Source of the DNA: Saccharothrix luteola
GTDB taxonomy: Bacteria > Actinomycetota > Actinomycetes > Mycobacteriales > Pseudonocardiaceae
Direction: 5' to 3'
Assembly (NCBI RefSeq): GCF_020859565.1
Contig: NZ_JAJHUO010000023.1
Span: forward strand, 1 to 64,000
DNA length: 64,000 bases
Positions 1 to 8,837 of this stretch are shown one piece after another. A program made the translations under genes and the position numbers. Below the pieces are notes generated by a model that was given only the letters and a program-made list of their open reading frames with translations, did not search any database and was not told where the DNA came from. Within the stretch, counting starts at the first letter, position 1. The number at the start of each line of letters is the position of its first letter.

Positions 1-54
1 GCACCCTGTCGGGTGCGAACCGGATCGCGACTTCGGGCAACAGGAAGCATGACC

Positions 55-663
55 ATGCGAAAACCCCCCGCCGGGCCCGTGCCGCCGGCGGAATCGCCTC
101 CCGGCGTCACCGACGAGCACCTGATCGTCGAGTCGTTGACGACCCCCGAGCGGTTCGCGGTGATCTTCGACAGGTACGCGCCGGTCGTGCACGGCTACCT
201 GTCCCGCCGGGTGGGCGCGCTGGCTGACGACCTGATGAGCGAGACGTTCCTGCTCGCGTTCCGCGGCCGCACCGGCTACACCCCCGGCCGCGCGCCGGTG
301 CGGGCCTGGCTGTTCGGCATCGCCACCAACCTGGTGCGCCGGCACGCCCGGGACGAGGAGCGGCGGTACCGGGCGTTCGGCCGCGCGGCCGGGCACGTGG
401 AGACGACCACCGAGCTCGGCGAGGTGGCCGCACGGGTCGACGCCAGGGCGTTGCGGGGAGAGCTGGCCGACGCGCTGGCCGCGCTGCCGCGCGAGGACCT
501 GGACGTGCTGCTGCTGTGGACCTACCCGCAGCTGTCCTACGCCGAGATCGCCGCGGCGCTGGGCGTCCCGGTCGGCACGGTCCGCTCCCGGCTCCACCGC
601 GCCCGCCGCAAGGTCCGCGCCCGGCTCGACGACCAACGGCTCTCCGCCGAGGAGATCGCATGA
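55..663 (+). CDS. ECF RNA polymerase sigma factor
   Basis: Sigma-70 family factor of ECF size, about 202 aa. Region 2 is visible as FDRYAPVVHGYLSRRV followed by DDLMSETFLLAF and a WLFGIATN segment (roughly residues 40-100). Region 4 near the C-terminus has LPREDLDVLLL and the helix-turn-helix YAEIAAALGVPVGTVRSRLH. Three in-frame starts exist (13, 49, 55). ATG 55 is preferred because AGGAAG at 42-47 sits 7 nt upstream. Its TGA overlaps the ATG of the next gene (ATGA), so the two are translationally coupled, the usual layout for an ECF factor and its partner. Target promoters cannot be read from the sequence. Confidence 0.9.
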   Translation: MRKPPAGPVPPAESPPGVTDEHLIVESLTTPERFAVIFDRYAPVVHGYLSRRVGALADDLMSETFLLAFRGRTGYTPGRAPVRAWLFGIATNLVRRHARDEERRYRAFGRAAGHVETTTELGEVAARVDARALRGELADALAALPREDLDVLLLWTYPQLSYAEIAAALGVPVGTVRSRLHRARRKVRARLDDQRLSAEEIA

Positions 664-1655
664 ACGAGTTCACCGTGCTCCGGGAACACGGCCCCGAGCC
701 GACCCCGCTGTCCGAGGACGTGCTGGCCAAGGCCCGCGCCGACCTGCTGACCGAGATCCGGGCCGCCGCCCCCACCGCGGCCGACGGGCCGGTCCGCCTG
801 CGTCGCCGCACGGCGCTCATCGCGGCCGCCGCGGCCGTGCTCGTCACCGCCGGAATCGTCGCCACCGGTGGTGACGGCTCGCCGCCACCACCGTCCGCCG
901 TCGGTGAGCCGCCGGTGCTCGTCGGGTTCGACATGCCGACGCTGCCCCCGGAGCTGGACCCGATCCCGGACGGGGTGACCGAACCGGGCTTCACCGCCGA
1001 ACCCGGCTGGATCGCGGCCGTGTACCGCGACGCCGACCAGCGCCCCGGGGAGCAGTCGAGCGCCATCTACGTCAAGACCCACCGGAACCGGCCGAGCGCC
1101 GACGGCGGCCGGGACACGACCTACGCCGGCAAGCCGGCCGTGGTCGAGCGGGTCGAGCAGGCGGAGCCGGGGTTCCACTCGGTGTCCCTCACCTGGGAGC
1201 GGTCCTCCGGCCAGTGGATCACGATCACCGGCACCGGTGACTTCGCCGACGAGCAAGCCCTGCGCTCGCTCGCCGACACCCTCGTCGACACGGACGAGAG
1301 GGTGAGCCTGGCGATCAGCGTCGCGCCCGCCGGGTGGGAGCTGTACGCCTTCAAGGACGCCGGCCCTGACGGCGCCGGGGCGGTCACGTCGTTGCGGGAC
1401 CCACGCGCCCCGGACCGCGTCCTCCACGTGAGCACCATGCTCGGTCTCGTGCCGAACTACGGCGAGGTCGTCGGAGGCGGCCCCGTGCCGGCCGTCCCGG
1501 TGTCCGTCGACGGCCGGCCGGGCGAACTCGTCCACCTGGCCGACGACCGGTGGATGCTGCAGGCTCCGCTGCCCGACGGGCGGGCGTTCCAGCTCCAGGT
1601 GCCGGCCGGGTTCACCGAGCAGCAGGTGATCGAGCTGGCCGAGGGTGTCGGCTGA
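660..1655 (+). CDS. Membrane-anchored CU044_5270-like protein, sigma-factor partner
   Basis: About 331 aa. A short cytoplasmic N-terminus (about 55 aa) precedes a basic RLRRR stretch, one transmembrane helix (ALIAAAAAVLVTAGIVA, about residues 58-75) and a long extracytoplasmic C-terminal domain without recognisable catalytic residues. The layout matches actinobacterial CU044_5270-type proteins encoded directly after ECF sigma genes. The start overlaps the sigma stop by 4 nt. By position it could be the membrane anti-sigma or signal sensor, but no zinc-binding HxxxCxxC anti-sigma motif is visible, so the regulatory role is inference. Confidence 0.75.
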   Translation: MNEFTVLREHGPEPTPLSEDVLAKARADLLTEIRAAAPTAADGPVRLRRRTALIAAAAAVLVTAGIVATGGDGSPPPPSAVGEPPVLVGFDMPTLPPELDPIPDGVTEPGFTAEPGWIAAVYRDADQRPGEQSSAIYVKTHRNRPSADGGRDTTYAGKPAVVERVEQAEPGFHSVSLTWERSSGQWITITGTGDFADEQALRSLADTLVDTDERVSLAISVAPAGWELYAFKDAGPDGAGAVTSLRDPRAPDRVLHVSTMLGLVPNYGEVVGGGPVPAVPVSVDGRPGELVHLADDRWMLQAPLPDGRAFQLQVPAGFTEQQVIELAEGVG

Positions 1656-1662
1656 CCCGGAC

Positions 1663-1684
1663 ACCGGCGGACGGCGTCGCCGGT
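1663..1684. terminator. Short GC hairpin between convergent genes
   Basis: The arms ACCGGCG (1663-1669) and CGCCGGT (1678-1684) pair perfectly around an 8-nt loop in the 42-nt gap between two convergent genes. There is no T-tract, as is common in actinomycetes. It is a candidate bidirectional terminator. Confidence 0.35.
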
Positions 1685-1697
1685 CACCGGGAACGGA

Positions 1698-2828
1698 TCA
1701 CCGGGCGCACCTGCTGACGGCCTCCACGGCCTGATCGACCTGCGCGGGCTCGACGAAGTAGTGGGGTGAGGCCCTCACCACCTCGGCGAGCCCGCGCCTG
1801 GTCATGTCCAGCAGCGTGGACGACGCCCAGCTGACGGTGACCGTGACGCCCTCGCGGGCCAGCCGGTCGCGCACGTCGGTGGCCGCCACGCCGTCCACGG
1901 TGAACGTGACGATGCCCGCCTTGCGCACGCCCGGGTCGCGCACTGTCACGCCCGGCAGCGCGCTCAGGCCGTCACGCAGCCGTCGCGCGCGCTCCCCCAC
2001 CTCGCGCTCGATCACGTCCAGGCCCTTGGCCAGCGCGTGCCGTGCCGCCGCGATGAGCCCGAGCCGGTCGGCGACGCTCGTCTCCCAGATCTCGTAGACC
2101 CGCGCGTCGTCCCGCAGCCGGATGTCGTCCGGCGCGACCCACTCCGCGCTGTGCAGGTCGACCAGCCGCGGGTTCATGCGGGCGGCGGCCTCGCGGCGCA
2201 CCACCAGCACACCGGTGCCGCGCGGCCCGCGCAGCCACTTGCGGCCGGTGCCCGAGATCAGGTCCACGCCCAGCTCGTCGGCGCGCACCGGCAGCTGCCC
2301 GATCGACTGGCACGCGTCCAGCAGCACGAGCGCGCCCACCTCGTGCGCCGCGTCGGCGACCTCGCGCGCCGGGTTCACCAGCCCGCTGTTGGTCGGCACG
2401 TGCACCAGCGAGACGAGCTTCACCCGCTCGTCCAGCATGTCCTTCAACGCGTCCACGTCGATCTGCCCGAACGCGTCCGACGGCACCGCCTCGGCGGAGG
2501 CGCCGACCTCGCGCGCCCGGCGCAGGATCGGGATCGCCGTGCCCGCGTACTCGGCCTCGCTGAACAGCACCCGGTCGCCCGCGGCCAGCGGCACGGCGTC
2601 GAACGCGGTCAGCCACGACCGCGTCGCGCTGTCGGTGAACGCGATCTCGTCCGGCGACGCGCCCAGCAGCTCGGCGAACACCCCGTACCCGGCCTCCAGG
2701 TCGGCCGCGCGCTCCTGCGCGGCGACGTACCCGCCGATCTCCGCCTCGCGCCGCAGGTGCCCGATCACCTCGTCGAGAACCTCGCGCGGTGGCAGCGACG
2801 AACCGGCCGAGTCGAGGAAGATCGTCAT
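1698..2828 (-). CDS. Class-V aminotransferase-fold PLP-dependent enzyme
   Basis: About 376 aa, full length for the aminotransferase class V / cysteine desulfurase-like fold. It begins MTIFLDSAGSSLPP, typical of the N-terminal substrate loop. The PLP-aspartate region reads LVLLDACQSIGQLPV and the Schiff-base lysine lies in SGTGRKWLRGPRGTG (about residue 195). The gene stands alone and no sulfur-assembly genes are adjacent, so a role in Fe-S biogenesis is not supported. It may be a lyase or aminotransferase on an unknown substrate. A distinct member of the same fold occurs at 30948-32267. Confidence 0.85.
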   Translation of the reverse strand: MTIFLDSAGSSLPPREVLDEVIGHLRREAEIGGYVAAQERAADLEAGYGVFAELLGASPDEIAFTDSATRSWLTAFDAVPLAAGDRVLFSEAEYAGTAIPILRRAREVGASAEAVPSDAFGQIDVDALKDMLDERVKLVSLVHVPTNSGLVNPAREVADAAHEVGALVLLDACQSIGQLPVRADELGVDLISGTGRKWLRGPRGTGVLVVRREAAARMNPRLVDLHSAEWVAPDDIRLRDDARVYEIWETSVADRLGLIAAARHALAKGLDVIEREVGERARRLRDGLSALPGVTVRDPGVRKAGIVTFTVDGVAATDVRDRLAREGVTVTVSWASSTLLDMTRRGLAEVVRASPHYFVEPAQVDQAVEAVSRCAR

Positions 2829-2892
2829 GGCGCCCCCTGGGGTCCGCGGGTTTCCGGTGCACTGTCGCCAACAGCATGCAACAAGACGAGGG

Positions 2893-4449
2893 CTAGCGGG
2901 GCGTCCACTTCTCCAGGTTCCACCACGGGCCCCACGACAGCGCGCCGTGCGCGTGCGGGTCCACGACCTCCTGGTAGCCGTTCCAGTTCTCCCGCACCAC
3001 GTACGTGTGCCGTACCGACGCCAGCACCACCATGCCCGGCGCGGCCACGTACGCGCGCTGGAACTGCTTGTACGCCGCCGCGCGCTGCGCCGGGTCCAAC
3101 GACGTCCGCCCGGCGTCCAGCGCGGCGTCCACCTGCGGGTTCGAGTAGCCCCACGGGTTGGGCGTGTGCAGCGGCTGGTAGGTCATCAGGTCCGGGTCGA
3201 ACGGGGTGCCGCCGCCGTGCAGCAGGGCGTCCGCGCCCAGCCTCGGCGCGAGGGCCTCCCAGCTCAGCCCGGCCAGCTGCACGTCGATGCCGACCGCCTT
3301 GGCGTCCGCGGCGAACGCGGTGGCCAGGTCGGCGCGCACCACGTCGCCGATCGGGTACATCAGCGTGAACCGGGCGGCCACGCCGTCGCGCGCGCGCACG
3401 CCGTCCGCGCCCCGCACCCAGCCCGCCTGGTCCAGCAGCAGCTCGGCCAGCGCCTTGTCGTAGGCGAACCGGGCGCCGGTCTCCACGAACTCCGGCAGCG
3501 TGTCCGGCACCGGCGTGCTCACCACGGCGCCGTGGCCGCCGAGCAGGTTGTCCACCATGCCCTTGCGGTTGACCGCGTGGTTCAACGCCATCCTGATCGC
3601 GCTGTCACCCGTCACGGCGCCACCCGGCAGCGTGACGGCACGCAGGTCGGCGCTGCGGTGCGTGATCAGCCTCATGCCGTTGGCGGCGCTGAACGACGCG
3701 GCCAGCCGGGGCGGCAGCGCGGTGCCGTCGAACTCGCCCGCCTGCATCCGCTGGGCACGCGTGTTGTCGTCCGGCACGAACACCACGGTCAGCTTGCGGA
3801 TCTTGGGCTCGCCGCCGAAGTAGGAGGCGTTGGCCTCCAGCACCATCCGGTCGCCCTTGCGCCAGTCCACCAGCTTGTACGGGCCCGTGCCGACGGCCCG
3901 CACGTCGCGCAACGGCCCGCCGAGCGCCTCGCTGGGCAGGATGCCGAGCACGAGCGTGTGCGGGAACGCCGCCCACGGCCTGGCCAGCGCGAACCGGACG
4001 GTGTGCACGTCCAGCTGCTCCACGCCGGTCAGCTCCGCGTACGCGGCCCGCTCGGTCGAGCCGGACGCCGGGTCCAGCAGCGCCCGGTAGGTCGCCACCA
4101 CGTCCTCCGGCCCGAACGACGTGCCGTCGGTGAACTTCACGCCCTCGCGCAGCGTCACGGTCCAGCTCAGCCCGTCCGCGGCGGGCTTCGGCGCGTCCGC
4201 CGCGAGCTGGGGCCGCACCGAGCCGTCCGCGCGGTGCTCCACCAGCCCGTCGTACAGCTTCGACACGCCCTCGCGGCCGTAGCCGAGCAGCGGGTTCAGC
4301 GTGGTCGGCTCCATCGGGTCGGCCAGCACGAGCGCGCTGTTGTCCGACGTGCCCTCGGCGCTCGGTGTCGTCGCGCCCGTGCACCCCGCAGCGGCGAGAA
4401 GGGCTACGAGGAGCAGCGGGGGAAGGAGGGCGCGCACGAGACCCGACAC
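2893..4449 (-). CDS. ABC transporter substrate-binding lipoprotein (family 5)
   Basis: About 518 aa with a GTG start. The lipoprotein signal ends in the lipobox LAAAGC (about residues 18-23). The mature part has the features of family 5 (peptide/nickel/oligopeptide) solute-binding proteins: PTTLNPLLGYGREGVSKLYDGL near the start, WTVTLREGVKFTDGTSFGPEDV, and GTGPYKLVDW in the middle. It would capture peptides or similar solutes outside the membrane for an ABC importer, but no permease or ATPase gene is in the window. It is divergent from the amidase gene with only 17 nt between the starts, so promoters must overlap or lie inside the genes. Confidence 0.85.
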   Translation of the reverse strand: MSGLVRALLPPLLLVALLAAAGCTGATTPSAEGTSDNSALVLADPMEPTTLNPLLGYGREGVSKLYDGLVEHRADGSVRPQLAADAPKPAADGLSWTVTLREGVKFTDGTSFGPEDVVATYRALLDPASGSTERAAYAELTGVEQLDVHTVRFALARPWAAFPHTLVLGILPSEALGGPLRDVRAVGTGPYKLVDWRKGDRMVLEANASYFGGEPKIRKLTVVFVPDDNTRAQRMQAGEFDGTALPPRLAASFSAANGMRLITHRSADLRAVTLPGGAVTGDSAIRMALNHAVNRKGMVDNLLGGHGAVVSTPVPDTLPEFVETGARFAYDKALAELLLDQAGWVRGADGVRARDGVAARFTLMYPIGDVVRADLATAFAADAKAVGIDVQLAGLSWEALAPRLGADALLHGGGTPFDPDLMTYQPLHTPNPWGYSNPQVDAALDAGRTSLDPAQRAAAYKQFQRAYVAAPGMVVLASVRHTYVVRENWNGYQEVVDPHAHGALSWGPWWNLEKWTPR

Positions 4450-4466
4450 TACCTAGAGTGGGCCAC

Positions 4467-5246
4467 ATGCGTGTCGCCCTCTGCCAGATCACCTCGTCCA
4501 GCGACCCGGCGGCCAACCTCGACCTGGTGCGCGCCGAGACCGCGCGCGCCGCGGCCGACGGCGCGCGCGTGGTGGTGTTCCCCGAGGCCACGATGTGCCG
4601 GTTCGGCGTGCCCCTGGGCCCGGTGGCCGAGCCGTTGGACGGCCCGTGGGCGGACGCCGTGCGCGACATCGCCGACGAGCACGGCGTGGTCGTCGTGGCG
4701 GGCATGTTCACGCCGGCGCCGGACGGCCGGGTGACGAACACCCTGCTGGTCACGGGCGGCGGCCACCACGTCGGCTACGACAAGATCCACCTGTTCGACG
4801 CGTTCGGGTTCACCGAGTCGCGCACCGTCGCGCCCGGCTCCGCGCCGGTGGTCGTGGAGGTCGACGGCGTCACGTTCGGCCTGGCGACCTGCTACGACGT
4901 GCGGTTCCCCGAACTGTTCCGGGCGTTGGCGGACCGCGGCGCGACGGCCGTGCTGGTGTGCGCGTCGTGGGGCTCGGGGCCGGGCAAGCGCGAGCAGTGG
5001 GAGCTGCTGGTGCGCGCGCGTGCGCTGGACTGCACGTCGTGGGTGCTGGCGTGCGGCCAGGCCGACCCGGAGGTCGACCACGGCGGCGCACCCACCGGTG
5101 TCGGCTACAGCACGGTCGCCTCGCCGTTGGGCGACGTGGTCGAGCAGTTGGCCGGCAAGCCCGGGATGATCATGACCACTGTGGACACGGAGAGTGTCAC
5201 GCGGGCGAGGAACACCTTGCCCGTCCTGGCGAATCGTCGGCTCTGA
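4467..5246 (+). CDS. Carbon-nitrogen hydrolase (nitrilase superfamily)
   Basis: About 259 aa. The catalytic Glu-Lys-Cys triad of the nitrilase superfamily is visible: Glu in VVVFPEATM (about residue 42), Lys in GYDKIHLFDAFGF (about 106), Cys in FGLATCYDVRFPELFR (about 140). Length and motifs fit the Nit/omega-amidase branch that hydrolyses small amides such as deaminated glutathione or alpha-keto amides; the substrate is not determined. ATG 4467 opens directly at MRVALCQI, the usual family start; upstream in-frame codons are not needed. It is divergent from the ABC lipoprotein gene. Confidence 0.85.
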   Translation: MRVALCQITSSSDPAANLDLVRAETARAAADGARVVVFPEATMCRFGVPLGPVAEPLDGPWADAVRDIADEHGVVVVAGMFTPAPDGRVTNTLLVTGGGHHVGYDKIHLFDAFGFTESRTVAPGSAPVVVEVDGVTFGLATCYDVRFPELFRALADRGATAVLVCASWGSGPGKREQWELLVRARALDCTSWVLACGQADPEVDHGGAPTGVGYSTVASPLGDVVEQLAGKPGMIMTTVDTESVTRARNTLPVLANRRL

Positions 5247-5359
5247 GTTTCTTTCGGGTGGCCTTCCCTCACACGAACGGGTGGCAGCCGAATAGGTGGC
5301 CCTTGGCGCCGGGAAGCCCTTTGCGGGACGTATCACGACACGCGAAGGGGACGCTGGCC

Positions 5360-6295
5360 ATGATCAACCAGGCCGAAGTGGACCGCCTGTACGACTGCGA
5401 AGTGATCGATGAGCACGGTGAGCGCATCGGCTCGGTCAAACAGGTGTGGCTCGATGATCGGGACGGACGGCCGATGTGGGCCTCGGTGCACACCGGCTTG
5501 TTCGGCCTCAAGGAGTCGTTCGTGCCGATCCAGGACGCGACCATGGGCAACGGCGTCGTCACCGTGCCCGTGGACAAGCAGCAGGTCAAGGACGCGCCCC
5601 GGATCGACGTGTCCGACCAGCACATGTCCGACAAGCAGCAGGACGAGCTGTACGAGTACTACGGCATGATCCCGTCGCACCGCTCCGGCGACCACGACCG
5701 GCTGCCGGGCGGGCGCTCGGAGACCAGGCCCATGCCGGCCGCCGGCCACACGTCCGGGCTGAGCCGCGGCGAGATGCGCGGTGGCGGGATGCCCGGCGAG
5801 ACCCGTCCCGAGGGACGCGGCGTGGCGCGCGGCGAGAAGACCACCGCCACGGGACAGGCCGCGATGGGGCAGGCGGCCACGGGTCAGCCGGCCGCGGGGA
5901 AGCGCGCCCGGCACGAGGCCCGCACCGGCGACTCGGTCACCCGCTACGAGGAAGAGCTGGACGTCGGCACCCGCGACGTCGAGGCAGGCCGCGTGCGCCT
6001 GGTCAAGCACACCGTGACCGAGCAGAAGGACGTGACGGTGCCGGTGACGCACGAAGAGGTCCGCGTGGTGAGCGAACCCGCCGACGGCACGTCGACCGAC
6101 CGCGCGTTCGTCGACGAGGAGGCCGAGGTCACCCTCCGCCGGCAGGAGCCGGTGGTGGAGAAGAAGGCCAAGGCGGTGGAGAAGGTCCGGCTGGAGAAGC
6201 AGGCCGTGACCGAGCAGGAGCACGTCCGCGGCGAGGTGCGCAAGGAACGGGTCGACGTGGAGCGCGACGACACGACCAAGCGACGCGACTCCTGA
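5360..6295 (+). CDS. PRC-barrel and DUF2382 domain protein
   Basis: About 311 aa, no signal peptide or membrane helix. The N-terminal ~90 residues (YDCEVIDEHGERIGSVKQVW through SFVPI) form a PRC-barrel domain. A low-complexity Gly/Met/Arg linker follows (about 115-185). The C-terminal DUF2382 domain (about 190-300) is rich in charged residues with a VTVPVTHEEVRV segment. DUF2382/YsnF-type proteins are generally associated with general stress; the molecular function is unknown. The gene appears monocistronic and converges on nadC. Confidence 0.8.
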   Translation: MINQAEVDRLYDCEVIDEHGERIGSVKQVWLDDRDGRPMWASVHTGLFGLKESFVPIQDATMGNGVVTVPVDKQQVKDAPRIDVSDQHMSDKQQDELYEYYGMIPSHRSGDHDRLPGGRSETRPMPAAGHTSGLSRGEMRGGGMPGETRPEGRGVARGEKTTATGQAAMGQAATGQPAAGKRARHEARTGDSVTRYEEELDVGTRDVEAGRVRLVKHTVTEQKDVTVPVTHEEVRVVSEPADGTSTDRAFVDEEAEVTLRRQEPVVEKKAKAVEKVRLEKQAVTEQEHVRGEVRKERVDVERDDTTKRRDS

Positions 6296-6305
6296 TCAGG
6301 GCCGC

Positions 6306-6332
6306 GCCCGCGCCTGTGCCCCGGGCGCGGGC
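6306..6332. terminator. Bidirectional hairpin between PRC gene and nadC
   Basis: The arms GCCCGCGCC (6306-6314) and GGCGCGGGC (6324-6332) pair perfectly with a 9-nt loop in the gap between two convergent genes. No T-tract is present. It is a likely intrinsic terminator of the actinomycete hairpin-only type for both transcripts. Confidence 0.5.
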
Positions 6333-6354
6333 GGTTCCCTGCCCGTTCAGCGGC

Positions 6355-7218
6355 TCACCGCAGGTCCAGCCCGAGGTCGAGCGCCGCGGCGGAGTGCGTC
6401 AGGCCGCCGACCGCCAGGTAGTCCACGCCGGTCTCGGCGTAGGCCCTGGCCACGTCGAGCGTGAGCCCGCCGGACGCCTCCAGCGCGACACCGCCCGCCC
6501 GGCGCACCGCCTCCGCGCACTCGGCGGCGGTGAAGTTGTCCAGCAGCACGAGTTCCGCGCCCTCGGCGACGGCCTCGTCGAGCTGGTCGAGCGAGTCGAC
6601 CTCGACCTCGCACGCCAGGTGCGGCGCGTGCGCGCGCACCGCGGCCAACGCCGCCCGAACCGAGCCCGCGGCCCGCACGTGGTTGTCCTTGATCAGCACC
6701 GCGTCGCCGAGCCCGAGGCGGTGGTTGACGCCGCCGCCGCACCGCACCGCGTACTTCTCCAGCAGCCGCAGGCCCGGCAGGGTCTTGCGGGAGTCGCGCA
6801 CGCGCGCCTTGGTGCCCGCGACCTCGTCCACCCACGCGGCGGTGAGCGTGGCGACGCCGGACAGGTGGCACAGCAGGTTCAACGCCGTGCGCTCGGCGGT
6901 GAGCAGGCCGCGCACCGGCCCGCGCAGCACCAGCGCGGGCTCGCCGGGCACGGCCTTGTCGCCGTCCCGCCGCCCTTCCAGCACTTCCACGTCCGCGACC
7001 TGGCGGAACACCTCCAGCGCCACCGGGATGCCCGCGAGCACACCGGCCGCGCGCGGCGTCAGCTCCGCCACGGCCACCGCGTCCGCGGGCACGGTCGCCT
7101 CGGTCGTCGCGTCGGGTCCGTACCGCAGGTCTTCCGCCAACGCCGTCGCGATCACGCGCCGCGCGTCGTCCAGGTCGAGCCCGATGCCCGACCCCGCAAG
7201 CAGGTCTTCGGCACTCAT
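6355..7218 (-). CDS. nadC: Nicotinate-nucleotide pyrophosphorylase (carboxylating)
   Basis: About 287 aa. Converts quinolinate and PRPP to nicotinate mononucleotide with CO2 release, the third step of de novo NAD synthesis. Family motifs are RDSRKTLPGLR (about residue 140), YAVRCGGGVNHR, the CEVEVDSL strand and LLDNF near the C-terminus. ATG 7218 overlaps the nadB stop (ATGA) and opens at MSAEDLL; the longer in-frame extension would lie inside nadB. It is the last gene of nadA-nadB-nadC. Confidence 0.95.
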   Translation of the reverse strand: MSAEDLLAGSGIGLDLDDARRVIATALAEDLRYGPDATTEATVPADAVAVAELTPRAAGVLAGIPVALEVFRQVADVEVLEGRRDGDKAVPGEPALVLRGPVRGLLTAERTALNLLCHLSGVATLTAAWVDEVAGTKARVRDSRKTLPGLRLLEKYAVRCGGGVNHRLGLGDAVLIKDNHVRAAGSVRAALAAVRAHAPHLACEVEVDSLDQLDEAVAEGAELVLLDNFTAAECAEAVRRAGGVALEASGGLTLDVARAYAETGVDYLAVGGLTHSAAALDLGLDLR

Positions 7219-8837
7219 GCCACTCCTCTCGCCACCACCGGATCGGCCAGCACCGGCTGGCCGGACGGGTTGAGCCGGACCACCTGGCTGCGCTGCCACC
7301 GCACGTCGTCCCGCTCGGTGAAGTCGGTGCGCACGTGGCAGCCGCGCGTCTCCTCGCGTTCCGCCGCCGCCGCGATCAACGCCCGCGCGGCCACGGTGAG
7401 CGCCGCGTCCTCGACCAGTTCCCGGCTGTCCAGCCGACGGTCCACAGTGGACAGGTCCAGCACCGACCCGACCACGGCCAGGCCCTCGGCGTCACGGCCG
7501 ATCGCCGCGTACCGGGACATGACCCGCTGCAACGAGTCCCGGTCGGCGACCGGCGCCGTCGGCAGCTCCGCCACGACCGCGGCCGACGGGCGGGCCAGCA
7601 CGCCCAGCGCCAGGTCCGCCGCGACCGCCTCGGCCGCCCGCGTGCCGACGACCAGGCCTTCGAGCAGGCTGTTGGACGCCAGCCGGTTCGCGCCGTGCAG
7701 CCCGGTCCGGGCCACCTCGCCCGCCGCGTACAGGCCGGTCACGCCCGTTCGTCCGTCCACATCGGACACCACGCCGCCGCAGGCGAAGTGCGCCGCGGGC
7801 GTCACCGGGATCGGCTCGCCCGCCGGGTCGACGCCCGCCGCGAGACAGGCCGCGTGCACCGTCGGGAACCGGCGCGCGAAGTCGGAGATGCCCGTGGCGT
7901 CGAGGAACACGTGGTCGTCGACGCCGCCGGGGCCGCCCGCCATGTGCCGGGTGATCGCCGCGGCCACCACGTCGCGCGGCGCCAGGTCCGCCAACGGGTG
8001 CACGCCGCGCATGACCCGCGCGCCGGTCGCGTCGACCAGCACCGCGCCCTCGCCGCGCACCGCCTCCGTGACCAGCGGGCAGCGGCCACGCGCGCCGCGC
8101 CCGGTGTAGAGCACGGTCGGGTGGAACTGGACGAACTCGACGTCCGCCGCCACCGCGCCCGCGCGCAACGCCAGCGCGAGGCCGTCGCCGGTGGCCACCT
8201 CCGGGTTGGACGTGGCCTGGTAGAGCTGGCCGAGGCCGCCGCTGGCCAGCAGCACGGCGGGCGCGCCGAGCACGCCGGGCACGCCGTTGCCGTCCAGCAC
8301 CAGCAGGCCGCACACCTGGCCGAGCGGCGTGCGCACCGCGTCCACCGCGACGTGGTTCTCCAGCACCGGCACCCGGCCGTCGGAGGCCGCCGCCAACAGC
8401 GCGCGCTCCACCTCCGCGCCGGTCGCGTCACCGCCCGCGTGCACCACGCGGAACGCGCTGTGCCCGCCCTCCCGCGTGCGGGCCAGGCCACCGGTCGGCG
8501 CGGCGTCGAACACCGCGCCCCGCTCGCGCAACCGCGCCACCGCCGCCGGTCCGCCGGCGATGATCGCCTCGACCGCGGCCTCGTCGCACAGCCCGGCGCC
8601 GGCGACCAGCGTGTCGCGGACGTGCGCGTCGACCGTGTCGCCCTCGTCGTGCTCGCCGGGCAGCACGACGGCCACGCCGCCCTGCGCCCACCGGGTGTTG
8701 CCGTCCTCGCCGGCGGCCTTCGTCACCACCAGGACCCGGAGCCCCAGCTCACGCGCGCGCAGCGCCGCCGTCAGACCGGCCACCCCGGTGCCGACCACGA
8801 CCAGGTCGGCGCGAGCCTCCCACAAGGGGGTGTTCAT
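7215..8837 (-). CDS. nadB: L-aspartate oxidase
   Basis: About 540 aa flavoprotein that oxidises L-aspartate to iminoaspartate. The FAD-binding N-terminus reads VVVGTGVAGLTAAL (about residues 13-26). Further motifs are NTRWAQGGVAVV, VQFHPTVLY and the C-terminal FAD contact ASNSLLEGLVVG. Start ATG 8837 overlaps the nadA stop and stop 7217 overlaps the nadC start, so the three genes form a translationally coupled operon. The helical C-terminal domain is complete. Confidence 0.95.
   Translation of the reverse strand: MNTPLWEARADLVVVGTGVAGLTAALRARELGLRVLVVTKAAGEDGNTRWAQGGVAVVLPGEHDEGDTVDAHVRDTLVAGAGLCDEAAVEAIIAGGPAAVARLRERGAVFDAAPTGGLARTREGGHSAFRVVHAGGDATGAEVERALLAAASDGRVPVLENHVAVDAVRTPLGQVCGLLVLDGNGVPGVLGAPAVLLASGGLGQLYQATSNPEVATGDGLALALRAGAVAADVEFVQFHPTVLYTGRGARGRCPLVTEAVRGEGAVLVDATGARVMRGVHPLADLAPRDVVAAAITRHMAGGPGGVDDHVFLDATGISDFARRFPTVHAACLAAGVDPAGEPIPVTPAAHFACGGVVSDVDGRTGVTGLYAAGEVARTGLHGANRLASNSLLEGLVVGTRAAEAVAADLALGVLARPSAAVVAELPTAPVADRDSLQRVMSRYAAIGRDAEGLAVVGSVLDLSTVDRRLDSRELVEDAALTVAARALIAAAAEREETRGCHVRTDFTERDDVRWQRSQVVRLNPSGQPVLADPVVARGVA

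Noticed and set aside
1..16. GCACCC/GGGTGC hairpin at the left edge
   Set aside because: A 6-bp stem at the truncated end of the window; the preceding gene is not visible, so its role as a terminator cannot be judged.
2122..4734. 870-aa plus-strand open frame opposite the ABC lipoprotein gene
   Set aside because: High-GC shadow frame; the minus-strand lipoprotein has lipobox and family motifs.
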